Shown here: piece by piece, positions 21,940-34,000 of the stretch | Layout of the letters: each line of letters starts with the position of its first letter | Numbering within the stretch: position 1 is the first letter of the stretch | Source: Saturnia japonica | Lineage: Eukaryota; Arthropoda; Insecta; Lepidoptera; Saturniidae | NCBI GenBank assembly: GCA_033032175.1 | Contig: CM065322.1 | Span: forward strand, 12,958,001-13,022,000 | DNA: 64,000 nt | Reading direction: 5' to 3' | The notes under the pieces: generated by a model | Database searches by the model: none | Seen by the model: only the letters and a program-made list of their open reading frames with translations | What the model was told of the DNA's origin: nothing | Made by a program: the position numbers and the translations under genes

Positions 21940-22090
21940 ATAAAACCATAGCATGATGGTAAAGTGTTTTCTAACGTCCGCATGGCTACCTATCATCCTT
22001 AAGTTGAAAATCTGTCGACAAGCACCTATATTGTGTTCCGGCAGCTGCACTTAAGAGCCAACTCCCCTCTAGGCTTTACATGCTATAACA
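21940..22090 (+). repeat. Interspersed repeat, family II copy 2
   Basis: CCATAGCATGATGGTAAAG, then CTACCTATCATCCTTAAG, AGCACCTATATTGTGTTCC, GGCAGCTGCACTTAAGAGCC and AGGCTTTACATGCTA, parallel to 37155-37330. Confidence 0.6.
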
Positions 22091-22129
22091 ACTTTGATTA
22101 GATTGTGGTCAAGTGGTAATACAAACATA

Positions 22130-22465
22130 CATACATCATGCTTCTCTCGCGACAGTGTAGGCAGAGACCACGTCCTTCCACTTTCTACGATACTAGCATA
22201 CATCTATCGCTTCTACAATATTCATCACCCTTTTCACGCACACTCGTCGGTTTAGAGCAACATTGACTTGATCTTTTTTCAAAACATTTCCGATTTTATC
22301 GTGAAACGTTCTTCTAGGACTTCCTCTTCCAACGCTTCCATTCACACTCACCTTATAAATTTGTTAAGTCGTTATTCTTTCATTTATCCTCTCAACATGA
22401 CCAAACCTTCTAAGCATACCTTTTTCAATCCGTGTGACTATATCTTCTTAAATATGGTAAAATAC
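22130..22465 (-). pseudogene. LINE ORF2 C-terminus, inverted
   Basis: On the minus strand the frame gives GMLRRFGHVERI then, with breaks, a stretch FHDKIGNVLKKDQVNVALNR and RVCVKRVMNIVEAIDVC, then RRKWKDVVSAYTVARE. The LRRFGHVER motif, the D.I..VL......V...RR.C.K..M.V.EA..VC..R.KW..V.SA pattern and the terminal position are typical of the 3' end of a widespread lepidopteran LINE (RTE-like or related). It contains stops and is 5'-truncated. Confidence 0.65.
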
Positions 22466-22469
22466 GTGA

Positions 22470-23185
22470 AGTAAAAGCTTTCGGTACTATTTTAAGCGTA
22501 TTGCATACACGGATGAATGTAAGATTTGGCATGGTTTAAGTTTATATGGAGAAGGAGTTCAGAAAGCTACAATTTTTCTATAAAGATCTTAGTATAAATT
22601 AATACTGCGAATCCTAAACTGACCAGTACCATTGAACTTAGACCCCCCAAACTATTGACATTGTCACTCAACAAAAAGTGACAGCAAACGATGTAGATAA
22701 TACTCATTGTTTATGAATACTGTAAATGTCAAAGAGAAAATAGTCTATGATCAAAAAGTCACTGGTCGAATTTCGCCCTTACGGCGATCGCTAGTACCTA
22801 TAAAAGATTATAAAAAAATATGTTAGAAACACGTTTGGGCTTCTCTACAATCACCAACGTTAAATGCATAATATATATACCACACTCATGAGTTCTACAA
22901 TAAACTATTATTTTAATACGAACTCTGCAAGATCTGAAGTTTTAGTTACGTTGAAGACAAGTGGTATTTGGCAGCCCTACACATGGAAAGCTATTGGTCA
23001 AATCACGTGCTCACTAAATTGCCTATTGGCTTGTATTTATGACATACAATACAACAAAATAGAGAATTTCTGGATCTTTGAGAGATATCTACTTATCCGT
23101 ATCTACGATTATATATCCATCTATATCAGAATTCGCGAGTTGAAAATATGTTTAAAATAAAAGTTAATTATTTAATCATTTTGGT
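22470..23185. other. No recognisable genes
   Basis: AT-rich; the open frame 22864-23160 has biased, low-complexity composition and no family match. Confidence 0.5.
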
Positions 23186-23189
23186 TTTT

Positions 23190-23400
23190 ATTGATAGAAA
23201 GCCATATAAATACAAGTCTGGGAAAAATATTATTTAGTTTGTTTAATTTTCCCAAGGGAAAATTGTGATATTTTATCTATGCATCACGTATTTGGAAACG
23301 CCAATCAGAAAACGTTACGACATCGTACAGTATTTATATACACAATTGAGTATTGTTAGGAAGTGTTTCTACACTTTTTCACTAGTTCTACAGTGAAATA
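23190..23400 (+). repeat. Interspersed repeat, family IV copy 2
   Basis: Diverged copy of 18335-18560 (shared GAAACGCCAATCAGAAAA block and TTTTCCCaaGGGaAAATtGT region). The TGACGTCA of copy 1 is mutated here. Confidence 0.45.
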
Positions 23401-24820
23401 AGAAACTTTGCACGATATCTTTAAACTTAGTGTTATTTAATTAATGTTATTATTGTTATTAAATAAAAATGTGTATTAAATGTGTAATAATGGATAAATA
23501 TTCATTATGATTATGATAGCGGATATGATTTTTAACGTACAAAGTGCTTAACTACTTTAAAAAGTTTAAAGTGACTTTAATTTCTGTCTCTGTTCAATAA
23601 TAAAAAGCTATAAGTCTTATGTGGATAAGGATTGGAGAAAATAGCTTCGCAAATAACCTAATATTTTCAAATTATTATTTAAAAGATAAAAAGGGTTACT
23701 GTAAGATAGACTTATGCCATCGCGGACTTTTTTCTAGTCTTATTGAAGAACTACAACTCTCTGGTACACTATTTTGACGTATTTCTTAAAGTTTAGCCAG
23801 CGTAAGCCATGTAAGCGCCTAAAAATCTGTTTATTGACGACTTGATAACAAAACATTAGATTTTATCTACTATACAAAAGTTTAATTATAATGTATTTGG
23901 TATATTTCTTTTGCTAAAGTACCCATAAGTGATTTGTGTTAATCTTTATGCCGTATTTAATTGTATAAATTGTACTGTTCTCATTACACCCATACTACCC
24001 CCTGATCTACACTTTGAAGCATATCCATCCAAAGGTTGCAGTTTACGCATCGTGTGAAACCTTTTTAGTTATTATTCATTTCTTTTTAATGTTAAGACAT
24101 TGTCATGTCAGATTATATTTAATTCTTGTTTTTTTATTCATCGCAATGTAACCGTTGGAAATATTATAATTAATTCAAGACATGACTTGTTTTTCTTAAT
24201 GATCACAGAAAACTAATTTATACAATTAATTGCCTGGAAGAAATTGCTTCCAACAATAAGGCTGTCCTTTGTACCAATTATATAATAGTAATGTTCGATT
24301 GGATCTGTAATTAAAGATATATATAAACAAGTTTAAATAGTAAATAAATACTAACCTTTTATAAAAAATTAAAAATGATAGTGAAAACCGTATAAAACTC
24401 CGTTGCATGGTTTACAAGAAATAACTTTCTTTCATACTAAGGATAGATATAGATTTATTGAGAAAGTTTATAGTAGGCTGTATAACTTCACGCTACGTCT
24501 CTAAGGAATGGATCAGTGACCATGAACGTCAAGAGATATGCAAGTACGGGAAGTTAGAACAAAGATAGGCTACACCAATGACGTTTTATAAGTAGACGCG
24601 TTATACTCTTACTAAAAGCAATTTGAACACGGTACAAATTTTGTTATCAGCATGTTGAAACAAAAGAGATAGGAAATCACAGCGTACGGCGAAAACTCTT
24701 TTGTCAAAAAAGGACAAAAGTTTTTTTCTCGCTCAAGCCGGTATCAAGTCAAAAGTATATGTAGGCAATTGCTCTCCATTCAAAATTGTATGTAATGAGC
24801 GTCAATGCTGCTGTACCTAT
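23400..24820. other. No recognisable genes
   Basis: AT-rich intron-like or intergenic DNA with nothing I can name. Confidence 0.5.
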
Positions 24821-24825
24821 CTATA

Positions 24826-25092
24826 CAGATATTATATAGAGGAAAGATTTGATTTTTTGTTTGTAATGGGTAAACTCAAAAACAACTGGACTTATTGTAA
24901 AAATTCTTTCACCAATATAAAGCTGCAGTACCAGCAAGCACTATAGGCTATATTATAATTTGAAAAATTATTTCATTCCTCATAAAAATATCGATAGTTT
25001 TACACAAAGTATAAAAAATTGCCTACACGGGTGCGTTCGACATGTTTGTCGTATAAAATTAACACGGGTGAAAACTTGGAGCACTACTAGTT
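24826..25092 (+). mobile_element. Helitron-like repeat, family H1 (short form)
   Basis: 267 bp: head ATATTATATAGAGGAAAGAT then TTGATTTTTTGTTTGTAATG, middle GGCTATATTATAATTTG, tail CTACACGGGTGCGTTCG, ACACGGGTGAAA, CACTACTAGT. Nearly the same as 43727-44000, so both are recent short derivatives. Confidence 0.65.
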
Positions 25093-25094
25093 AT

Positions 25095-26070
25095 ATCATA
25101 AACTGCAACATCTGATTATCAAATAACAAAAGTAAGAAAAATATTCGCGCATAAAACAACGATTTAGATTCCGTTTAACATTAGATACGTAATCACCTTG
25201 ACGGGTCAATGTGGATGTTTGCGAACAAACTAATACAGCAATAAAACAACAATCTTGTGTAGAATCAACATCAGTTGCGATTATGTTGGATATTTTCATT
25301 CTGTTCAAACACCACTATTCCAGTATTTAAGCATCCAGTAATTTTATTATACTCGACCACAAAAATACAAAGTGTTTAATTGACGATATAGTCAACTTCC
25401 AGAAAGGGAATTGCTTCTTAACTACATCGGCCCTCTAATGACGTATTCGTGTGGTTCTGTTACGGAAGGGGGAGGAGGGAATTAGATGAAACAGCTCTTC
25501 AGAACACTCACTATGATACAGACAATAAAACACGCTCAGCGAGGCGATGTCCTGCGCAGATAAAGTGGCTCGATATATTAAACTGAAATTATCAGAAACC
25601 AGAGGGTATCTAAAAAAAATTAATATCCTTAATAAAAACCGAAACTTATTAAATATTCCAAATACTAGATCTGAACACTCATATCCGTAACATCCATAGC
25701 GTAACATTCTAAGCTTAGTATGTTTCCATCTTGGGCCTCAACGAAACTTAACATCGAATGTTATCGCGGTCAAACTTTCAATCTTAACGCATTGATACTT
25801 CAATGTACTACGTACTAGAGACGACGCGGCGACGCTTCAACCAGGCTGTTAATAGAAACATGCATTCGAATGCATACACTCGCACTCTCCCGGACATTCC
25901 TACAGCTGTAATTAAAAGAACAGCTACTTAATTTGGAACCCGTCAGATCTCAGCTCTTGTATCGATGGCAACGACTACCTCGAACGTCGTATCTACCGAA
26001 CTTGCCCCTTTTTCCCATTTATGTTTTAGTTGGGACATCGCTACTTTTTGAAAAGCCACACAATACAATC
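25095..26070. other. Unassigned
   Basis: No gene recognised. 25815-26040 is GC-richer, with GACGACGCGGCGACGC, which recalls the palindromic GCGTCGACGCG patch at 50465. Significance unknown. Confidence 0.35.
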
Positions 26071-26074
26071 TATA

Positions 26075-26385
26075 TTGTTGAGCGGATGGTCAGACCGTTG
26101 TATTTGATATAAATTGGCACAACGCCATCTTTTGGTGAGAGGATGGAAACACAATTAATAAAGGAGTGTTCTAGGTTCTGGATGAGTGAGAGAGTGAGTA
26201 GCTAATAAAAATGCTACTTTCCAGAATCTAATAACTCAAGAACTAAAATAGTTTTATTCGTGATATTTGGGATTCTTGTTGTTCAAGGGGGGTTTATTTA
26301 ACTTACAAAATTTCATGTGTCTCTCGAATAGTTTTTTACTTATTTATAGCGGTGTCAAAGATATCTCGAAATGGTTCGTGTGATA
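26075..26385 (+). repeat. Interspersed repeat, family I copy 2
   Basis: TTGGCACAACGCCATCTTTT, GATGAGTGAGAGAGTGAGTA, TAAAAATGCTACTTTCCAGA and TATCTCGAAATGGTTCGTGT follow the order of copy 1 at 1-380. Confidence 0.6.
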
Positions 26386-26719
26386 CCTCGATTCTTTAAT
26401 ACAATAAAATAAAAATTATTCAACAAAATAAAATAAATGGTGACTCTACTGCGACCAACTCATAACAGGACGTGTTTATTTTTGGCCGCGTGCCAACTTT
26501 CACACAAAACACGAGCAAATTATTCGGAATCGCGTCAATACTACTCAATGGCAAACTTTTGCTTTCTTTAGTATGTATTTCAAATATACAGGGGATGTAT
26601 CGTTTAAATAGGTTAGTGAGAGTAACTCCGAAATTATAAGAGATAGAAAAATATGTTATAAAGAACTATGACATCGATTTTAAACATTAAAAAAACTGCG
26701 GCTTCATTATCAACATTAC

Positions 26720-27018
26720 GAAATGGCTGTTATTGTGAACATTTCAAAAGAAAATTATTCAATTTAGGATTTTCTTTTAATTATAGATATAGGTTTCCTA
26801 GCAACATTTATTCCTTTTAACCTACATTATCAATTATTGTAATAAAATTATATAGTTTTTCCCCCTTAAAATGATTAGGTTCGATTCCAGACTGTGTATA
26901 AGTTTTATTTTTATTTATAAATGCAGCTTAACTTTAATATCGATGGCATGGTTCTTTAAAACATATTTCTCTATCTCTTACAGTTTCAGAGTTCCCCTCA
27001 CTAACCCGTTTAAATGTT
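26720..27018 (+). repeat. Interspersed repeat, family III copy 2
   Basis: See 17947-18255; same order of blocks, ATTAGGTTCGATTCC included. Confidence 0.65.
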
Positions 27019-27084
27019 ACACCTGTATACAATATAATTGCTACGTCTGCAAAATTTACTTTTCAGAAGAGTTATTTATATATT

Positions 27085-27300
27085 TCACTAGTTGTGCCCT
27101 ACGGTATCACCCGTGTTAAAATTATTTGAACAACTCCACTTCGCCGCCGGTAACGCACCCGTGTAGCCTACAACCTAAATAGACTATAAAATGCAAAAAT
27201 ATATTTTTGAATCTGACTAGTAATTCCAGAGATTAGCGCATATAAACAAACAAACAAAAAATAATCTCTTGAGCTTTAGAGATATCACTATAGATTTTTT
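27085..27300 (-). mobile_element. Helitron-like repeat, family H1 (inverted, short)
   Basis: The plus strand reads TACGGTATCACCCGTGTTAA, CGGTAACGCACCCGTGTAGC, then TCTGACTAGTAATTCCAGAG and a CAAACAAACAAA stretch. Reversed, this is the H1 tail and head with most of the middle gone. Confidence 0.6.
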
Positions 27301-27304
27301 TAAA

Positions 27305-28475
27305 CCGGTAATAGCAGTGTCTTAATGCTCAAGCGAGATAGTGCCTTAAATAGAACGTCACTATGCCAATCACAGATTTAAGAAAATAGCACATGGAGCC
27401 TTCAGAACAACAAATACGGGACATGCATTTAGCTCTGTAGCCTTGACGACTAGATAAGGACACGTGCTATCGTACGAATAATGTTACTAGGGTAGTTAAA
27501 ATAAGTTTTACTGTTTCTTTACCACTCCAAGAGTTTAGTCGTTAATCCGTCATCGCTCATCAAAAAACTGCTTTTTTACTTGAAATGAAGAGCTCCAAGA
27601 TCCTCTACATACCAATTTTCAACTGATCATATATCTGCTTTCTTGATTTTTTTCAAATATCAATTAATATTACTTGGATCTCTTTATGTATTTTGCCTTA
27701 ACTTGCAATATATATCCCTAATGGTTCAGATGTCGTAAGCGTGTGGAGTTTTTGGCTGCCATCTTGAATTTTAGATTTTTGCTTGAGACATTAAATTACC
27801 TAGGAAACCATATCGCTATATCTTTCAGTATTTGCAGATCGTTATCAAAAAAATAAACGATTATATAACAAATATTACCCTCCTTTTGGTTTCCAGGTAG
27901 TCAGGCCGAAAATAAAATGATCTTCCAACGCTATATACATATTATATTTGACAATAAATTCCAGGAAAATATTTCATTGTATCCTAGCAATATATTTGTA
28001 ATATTGTTTTCAATAACAAAACAACACGGAAAATCCTATCAAAATGTGCTTTGTTACCAATGAAACGATACTCGATACCGATACGATACGGTCTTCTTTT
28101 TTTGTTTTTACGAAGAATTTTTACAATAAAATAGCACATAAGACAGTATATAATATTTCTAAAATAATAATAAAGCACACGGGGTGCTGAAATTGCATGA
28201 TATCCTTACAAAATTGAAACAATTGAATACTAATATGGGACATTTTCGTGTTCTGGCCGGCTCCATCTGCTGTTTTCTTAAATCTGTGATGCCAATGTAA
28301 CATATCTTCATCTCTACAAGTAGACATATCTCCCGTAACATACAAAATACACGCCCTCACTAACGAGCAATTACCTCGCATTCCAACTCAAACATTTCTA
28401 ACAATCGTTATGTGCGTTACACATGCGCGTAAGTTGTACAAAGACTTGACAGATAATAGTGAATACGACAAATTA
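27305..28475. other. No recognisable genes
   Basis: AT-rich. Open frames at 28121-28381 (minus) show no family resemblance or splice context. Confidence 0.45.
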
Positions 28476-28479
28476 TTAA

Positions 28480-28740
28480 AAAGGAAACAAAGAACCCGAC
28501 TGCAAACAAAGCACTTGAGTAGAAAAATATATTTGTCTATTTTTGCTTTTTATTTGATTCCCAGACGTCGAACTCAAATATCATATAGCTTATTCCACTC
28601 CCACAAGTAAAACGAATCTAACGACCTCGCGTATGCTAAAATCCATTAAGCTATTTAGGCTACAGAGCATGCCAAAGAAATAGACATACATACATACATA
28701 CTCTCGAAAAACATTATCCTACTTTTTGCAGTCGGATAAA
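28480..28740 (+). repeat. Interspersed repeat, family V copy 1
   Basis: CTATTTTTGCTTTTTATtTg, ATTCCCAGACGTCGaACT, TCCACTCCCACAA, GACGAATCTAACGA-type blocks and GGCTACAGAGCaTGCCAAAG then AAATAGAC and a (CATA)n stretch. The second copy is 34800-35050. Confidence 0.6.
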
Positions 28741-28744
28741 AAGT

Positions 28745-29435
28745 AGCACATATTTGGACAAACCTGTTTCATAAATCTCTACCGTACCACTAAAACGCTG
28801 ATTTAGTGGTTTTTTTTTATTATTTTAACAAAAGCGGCAGTAAGTTTTTACATATAACAAGCAATCGTTCTCGTGAATCGTATGCTAAATACAGAAATTC
28901 GAAATACGCATAAATTTAAGTTGCACAAAGAGCTCAAGAATAAGAAAGATTAAAAGACGAACTATATAGTAAAATAATTTCATGGTAAACCATTAATTAC
29001 GACGACATCTAAAGACATAACGTAGACGTCAAAAACAGTGCAAGTACGTAAAGGTAAAACACAGTGAAAGTACACTTTACTAGCACTACAAAGTGACTGC
29101 CCTGTCTCTAATGTTATGCAAAGTACAACCCAAACACAACAGCGAATACAAAGAGATCGGAAATCCATTTGCAATTGTCGTTGTTATTATCCTGCATTAT
29201 TATCTGTTCGTGTGACGTCACGCGCGAAGGACCCGATGTAACACACTGACCAGGAGATGGTTTTACAGCTTCACGGTACGGCAAAGATACGACACGCAGG
29301 GGACGGACGGTTAACTTCGTTCCCGCACACCCACCGCCACGTCCCTCTCTCTCTTCGGTGTGAATCCCTTGAGTCTCGCAGCCGTCCGTGGGGTACAAGT
29401 GACACAACACTTACAATCACTTAGCTACCCACATA
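28745..29435. other. Unassigned; GC-richer at 29200-29400
   Basis: 29205-29400 contains TGACGTCACGCGCG and a GC-rich CT-containing stretch. It could be regulatory or old transposon sequence. No protein or exon can be defended. Confidence 0.35.
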
Positions 29436-29440
29436 CATAA

Positions 29441-29775
29441 TTACACACAATATGTTCATACATACGTGCACACCACATAGGTACATAGGTTCTGTAAGGG
29501 ACCTTTTTTTCTTTTTTTTACGCTAGTTAGTGTAGATCATATTTTCAGATCATTAAATACATATACACATGTTCCTTCCTTCCTCCCTGGAGGCAGGGAC
29601 ATGTATTTATGTATATGTTAGTTTAGCTCTAATTTTACAGATAGGGAATTTGCCAGATTGCGACTTCACTGCAATCGTGGTAACGCCCCAGCCAAGGTCC
29701 GGCCACTTCGGCACCGTTGCGCGCTTGTTGCCCGGCTTGACAGTTTCCAGTATGTCACTTGCAGGTTTATGTAAC
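29441..29775 (+). repeat. Interspersed repeat, family VI copy 1
   Basis: About 330 bp that matches 49500-49865 in inverted orientation: ACACACAATATGTTCATACA, TACGCTAGTTAG, TAAATACATATACACATGTT, CTCCCTGGAGGCAGGGACAT, GTATATGTTAGTTTAG, GGTCCGGCCACTTCGGCACC and TTGCGCGCTTGTTG. Confidence 0.75.
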
Positions 29776-29779
29776 ACGG

Positions 29780-30420
29780 CCCTTACCGCTAACAGCCTAC
29801 AGCGATCTATATAATTACCTATAGACAGAAAGTTCCCTTGTACCCCTCGAGAGCAATCAACTTTAACGTTACTAGAAAGAGTCAAGTGTCCCCTTATCAG
29901 CTAAATGGTTGTTTTTGGATATGTGAATAAATTCATGGCAGTAGTATATATAATGAAGTTATAAGAAAAACTATCAGAGGTAATTAGGCTTTACAAGTTA
30001 ACGAGTAATAGTCAATCAACAATCAAGTCTTATATCTATATAAAATAAATATAAGAAAATTAAGAATAAAGTCTTCATAGGTAGGAAGATATAGGGGCCA
30101 TAATAAACACCTGATATACACATTAGGGAATATAGAGGCGGAGTAAGTTACAGACAAAGATAGACTTGGAAAATTGTTAGATTTTACTCTATTTAACATA
30201 AAGACTGCGGACTGCACATCATTTGCTAGTAGGGACAAGTGGAAAACACATATACGCACATACGAACCTTAAATAAATTATTTCTTAAATATACAATCAC
30301 AAGTAGTTAAACAAGGACTGATTATCGATGCTATTTTTAATTGAAATCTATAATGTCGTGCCATTATGAACAAATTAATCATAGCGCGATTTTGTTATCC
30401 GTACGTCACCAAAATTTTCC
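29780..30420. other. No recognisable genes
   Basis: AT-rich DNA without motif or repeat match. Confidence 0.5.
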
Positions 30421-30421
30421 T

Positions 30422-30423
<2 letters not shown>

Positions 30424-30456
<33 letters not shown>
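30424..30456 (+). repeat. T33 homopolymer
   Basis: 33 consecutive T. It is followed by GTTTTCTCCCTATGTAGGCA, whose TATGTAGGcA.TTTTGCCAATGTCAAGTGTG part recurs at 63742-63772. It may be the poly-A end of a retroelement inserted in the minus orientation, or simply a hypervariable tract. Confidence 0.8.
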
Positions 30457-30457
<1 letters not shown>

Positions 30458-30559
30458 TTTTCTCCCTATGTAGGCAGTTTTGCCAATGTCAAGTGTGGAC
30501 AAGTACACGTTTCAGAATTCAGTTGCCAAATGTTCGGTGTACTGTAGAAAAACCTGTGA

Positions 30560-31505
30560 GTATAATCCATAAAAAGGATACATTGACACAACATAAAACA
30601 TTTACTAATTTATACATAATTCTTCAAGGTAACCACATGTTGTAGGTAGATGTCACCTCAAACATTATTATTCATTCACGTCTCGAAATAATACTGCTTT
30701 CCTTCTATTTATTAATATAAATGTTATTAAATTTCTTGTTAAACCAGTCCATTACATCTGAAATATTTAATTGAAGTATCGAAGAGAAGCGAACAAGACT
30801 CGAGCCATTTAATAATTCGACAAGATTATTTACAATTCATAAAGGTATTAATAATTTCCTTTTCTCTAACAACTGCGTAATAACAATATAAGTACAAAAA
30901 GTGTTTTCTTTGTTTTGTAAAGAAACAACCTTATTTCTGTATTTTGAAGCAATCACTATAGTACTTATCTAATTCTCCGAATGTAAGTTTAAATATTACA
31001 AAGAACTTGGACCTGTCTAAGAATATTTAATAAGAATTAGCTGTCGTCCAGAGGTCGAAATTCGACAAGACACTTTTTGATCATATAATATTTATTATAT
31101 GTTTGATATTTGCAGTATGAACGTAAACATCATATTGTTATTTTCACTTTTCACTCAATAACAATATCAGTATTGGGTAGTCTAAGTTCAATGGCACTGG
31201 TGGTAATTTTATTAAATTTAATGTATTAGTAACAAATAATACGTGTCAATTATAGCATTCTCAACTCCTTTTCCATATAAACTTTAACAATGCCAAATTA
31301 TACACACATCTCCGTGCGCGCAATAGTAAGCATATTGAGGAGTTCGAAGTTTTCTCCTCACATATTAATAATAGTTAAGGGTTGGCATACGTTCCGTATA
31401 AACAGAGCGACCATTATCGAAACTCCGAAATTGAAATACGCGTTAAGGTTAGGAACTAAAGACGCCTGAGTGAATATATTTCTTACGTATTTATATATTT
31501 TATTT
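30560..31505. other. No recognisable genes
   Basis: AT-rich DNA, nothing identified. Confidence 0.5.
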
Positions 31506-31507
31506 TG

Positions 31508-31745
31508 TGATATTGACTGCTATGAGCGAGGTCCTGGGTTCATATGCCAGGTCGAGCAAATTTTTATTGGGTTTTTCCTATGAAATTCTCAGTAGCAGCT
31601 CGGAGTTTGGTTTGGGTTGATTAATGGCAATAGGCTCGCCCTCTATTACATGGGACCTAAAAACATACTCTGCGAACCGTGGGTGTAAATTAGTACACCT
31701 CAGCCCAACCCTTCGGGGAATACAGGCGTGATGATATGTATGTAT
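31508..31745 (+). mobile_element. tRNA-derived SINE, copy 1
   Basis: Starts inside the tRNA-like head (GACTGCTATGAGCGAGGTCC, TGGGTTCATATGCCAGG) and continues with the family body: ATTGGGTTTTTCCTATGAAA, TTCTCAGTAGCAGCTCGGA, TTAATGGCAATAGGCTCGCC, GTGTAAATTAGTACACCTC, CCCTTCGGGGAATACAGGCG and a TATGTATGTATA tail. The A-box region is truncated. Confidence 0.8.
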
Positions 31746-31889
31746 ATTGACTCTGGAAAGGATAATTAACTTACTTGAAGAATTTGTCAAATGTATTTCA
31801 TACTGCTCAGTCGATATAACGTCCCGTATCAGTTTCCACCAATTATGACAAACCTAGTGAGAGTTAACGTTGTTTAAAAAGTTGATAGG

Positions 31890-32290
31890 TTTTAGACGCA
31901 GTGGTGGTAGTAAGCTCTACTGTTAGTAATTTGGTAGGTTTAGTTAATAATACTATATTCTTAGGTATGACACTAAATGTAAAGTTTCAATGTAGTCCTC
32001 ACATTAAAACTTTGATGAAAAAATTAAGCTCTACTGCATTCGTAATGCGTAAGATTCGTCAGTTAATAAATATTGCTACTGCTAGGTTAGTCTATTTCAT
32101 TTACTTACATAGTTTAATGCCCTATGGGTTTTTACTGCGGGATACCGCAACTGAGTTATGAACCATATTTCATAAAATTACAAGCAATTTCAGCAATCTG
32201 CAACACTAAAGGACGAGTTTCCTGTGCCTCCTCATCTTGATTAAATGTTTATTCGGGAAAACTTAAATAAGTTTGATCTTGAATTTGAAG
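31890..32290 (+). pseudogene. LINE reverse transcriptase C-terminal fragment
   Basis: IFLGMTLNVKFQCSPHIKTL, MKKLSSTAFVMRKIRQLINI, ATARLVYFIYLHSLMPYGFL then a stop at about 32161; traces of the family continue to IRENLNKFD near 32260. FLG.TLD....W..HI..L..KLSSA....R+IR.L and ARLVYF.Y.HS.M.YG are characteristic of a common insect jockey/CR1-like LINE. IRENLNKFD recalls VRKNLGKLD of the tail at 7510, so it may be the same family. Confidence 0.7.
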
Positions 32291-32344
32291 TTAGCACAAT
32301 TTCAATAGGTACTAAAAATTAATTTAAAATAGTAATTCCATCAT

Positions 32345-32460
32345 TAATGATGGAACACTTCCAGACATCAATATCGTTCACATAATGATCCACCCTATAA
32401 TAATCTTTTCATAGTAAAACCTGCTTGACATGGTCCTTAAACTTGAACGACAACAAAACA
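32345..32460 (-). mobile_element. LINE 3' coding end, inverted (family L1a)
   Basis: Reverse complement closely matches 7781-7875: AAGTTTAAGGACCATGTCAA, then GCAGGTTTTACTAT, TTATTATAGGGTGGATCATT, ATGTGAACGATATTGATGTC. It lies inverted next to the plus-strand fragment at 31890, so the two halves of one family point at each other. Confidence 0.75.
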
Positions 32461-32494
32461 ATTCCTAATAACTTTATGTTGCAAATAAAAAAAC

Positions 32495-32555
32495 ATGTCA
32501 ATATGTTCCAGCAGCTGCATTTAAAAACCAGTTCTAAGCTGATGTCTTCAAAAAC
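32495..32555 (+). repeat. Family II repeat fragment
   Basis: TATGTTCCAGCAGCTGCATT then TAAAAACCAGTTCTAAGC, a short piece of family II. Confidence 0.4.
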
Positions 32556-32919
32556 TTCGTCGCAAAACAGCATTATATATCTAAATACTTGCATATAACT
32601 TATAAATAAAATCATTGCCAATGTATGTAATTACTTATTGCCTAGCCTGGTAGTAATTAGCTGATTTATTTACTATCCTTAGAAATAAAATAGTAGGTTG
32701 GCCCGTCTAAACTCACCAAAAGGTATAAGTAGTCATTATAGGTAGCTAAACGAACAATAGGTCTAAGATCACTCAGTTAAAAACAGGCACGCATGGAGTA
32801 CCTATTGAAGTACCTAAAGAATTTCGCCTTAATCGAGACCCTACTTCATCGGATAATTCAAACAAACAATAAAACAAACAATTCAAACAGTATGCGGGTT
32901 AGGTAGCTTTTGGGCTTAC

Positions 32920-33300
32920 ACTGGAGCCTAAGTGTTTCAGGTATTCTCTAATAGCAGTGTTCAGTGTTGAGTGCACTTCTTTGTTGGGCAAGGTTTGTGA
33001 CTGATCGCGTAAATCCGCTACTGAACTAACGGAACCGACAGTTTTCAATTTCGTTACCAATGTCATTTCATATTGTTCGACCGCTAACAGTAATAAAAGA
33101 AGTCTCTACGCTGTGCGTGCTAACTAACATTAAAGTACCTGGGATTTTTCGTAATCTTTCCACAACCTTCACGAAGACCACCAACGAGAAGCTGGACGTT
33201 CCAGAAGAAAGTGGATTTGCGTTGTTAGTTGCAGATCTTTTGCTAACTTGGGGTACACTGAACGCTGTAAAGGGTGTGATCATCAGTATTGGTTCTTTGA
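32920..33300 (-). pseudogene. Possible decayed coding fragment, family unknown
   Basis: On the minus strand one frame reads LAVEQYEMTLVTKLKTVGSV, SSVADLRDQSQTLPNKEVHS, TLNTAIREYLKHLGSSVSPK, AT and stop (about 33090 to 32925). Just upstream another part of that frame reads LAKDLQLTTQIHFLLERPAS, RWWSS but is followed by several stops. Composition is protein-like, but I do not recognise the family and see no clean splice sites. It could be a dead transposon gene or processed pseudogene. Confidence 0.3.
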
Positions 33301-34000
33301 AAAAAACAGCTTAAAGTTGATTACCATCATCAATAACCAGGTACCCTTACATCTTAACCTCAAGGTTCGTTGCTCGGTAGCACAAGACAATTTTGTCAGA
33401 GATGATCATGCAGTCATGATAACAATGTCATTGTGAATGTCTCTTGTTTTCGCGCATTTCGGAACCAGCCAATGTGATATATAGTTATTGATAGCTTGCA
33501 GTCCGGCAGGACAGTGGTAACCGTCGACCGATTACTAATCTCTCGGTAGTCGCCGTTATTTTTGGATTGTTCTGGTCTTACCATCTTTTTCTTTTTGGGA
33601 TAGCGAACCATTTGGCCAATTCGCCAGTCCGGACCGCCCGCGGATTTCTCCCCTGTGTATTCTGCAGGGACCTTTATTAAGTTTTTTTTATTAACGACGT
33701 GTTGTTCTCTTTGTTGTTTTATTGTGTTTATGGGTTTTCGTGTTGTTATCGATGGTAAAACGTGGCAAGTGATGATTATTTGGTACTTTTACATATACTT
33801 AAGTTGTGCTAGTTATCTTTCTATTGTGTTACTGTGTGTCATCCTTATATCTTCGATTTTTTTACATTATTACTAGGGCGCATAAAGATTACCAATTGTT
33901 TTCTTGTCTTAATTTAAGTTGCTACATAAAATATATACCATGATTTTTTTTTGGGATTACCATCAGGTACTGTAATCTCACTTCGCCTTGCTAAGTATAG

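Noticed and set aside
28121..28381. Minus-strand open frame as receptor exon
   Set aside because: No match to ANF-receptor, kinase-homology or cyclase motifs and no splice sites at the edges.
33068..33314. Plus-strand 84-codon open frame as a gene
   Set aside because: The opposite strand looks more protein-like in parts, and neither can be assigned. Kept only as a low-confidence decayed fragment.
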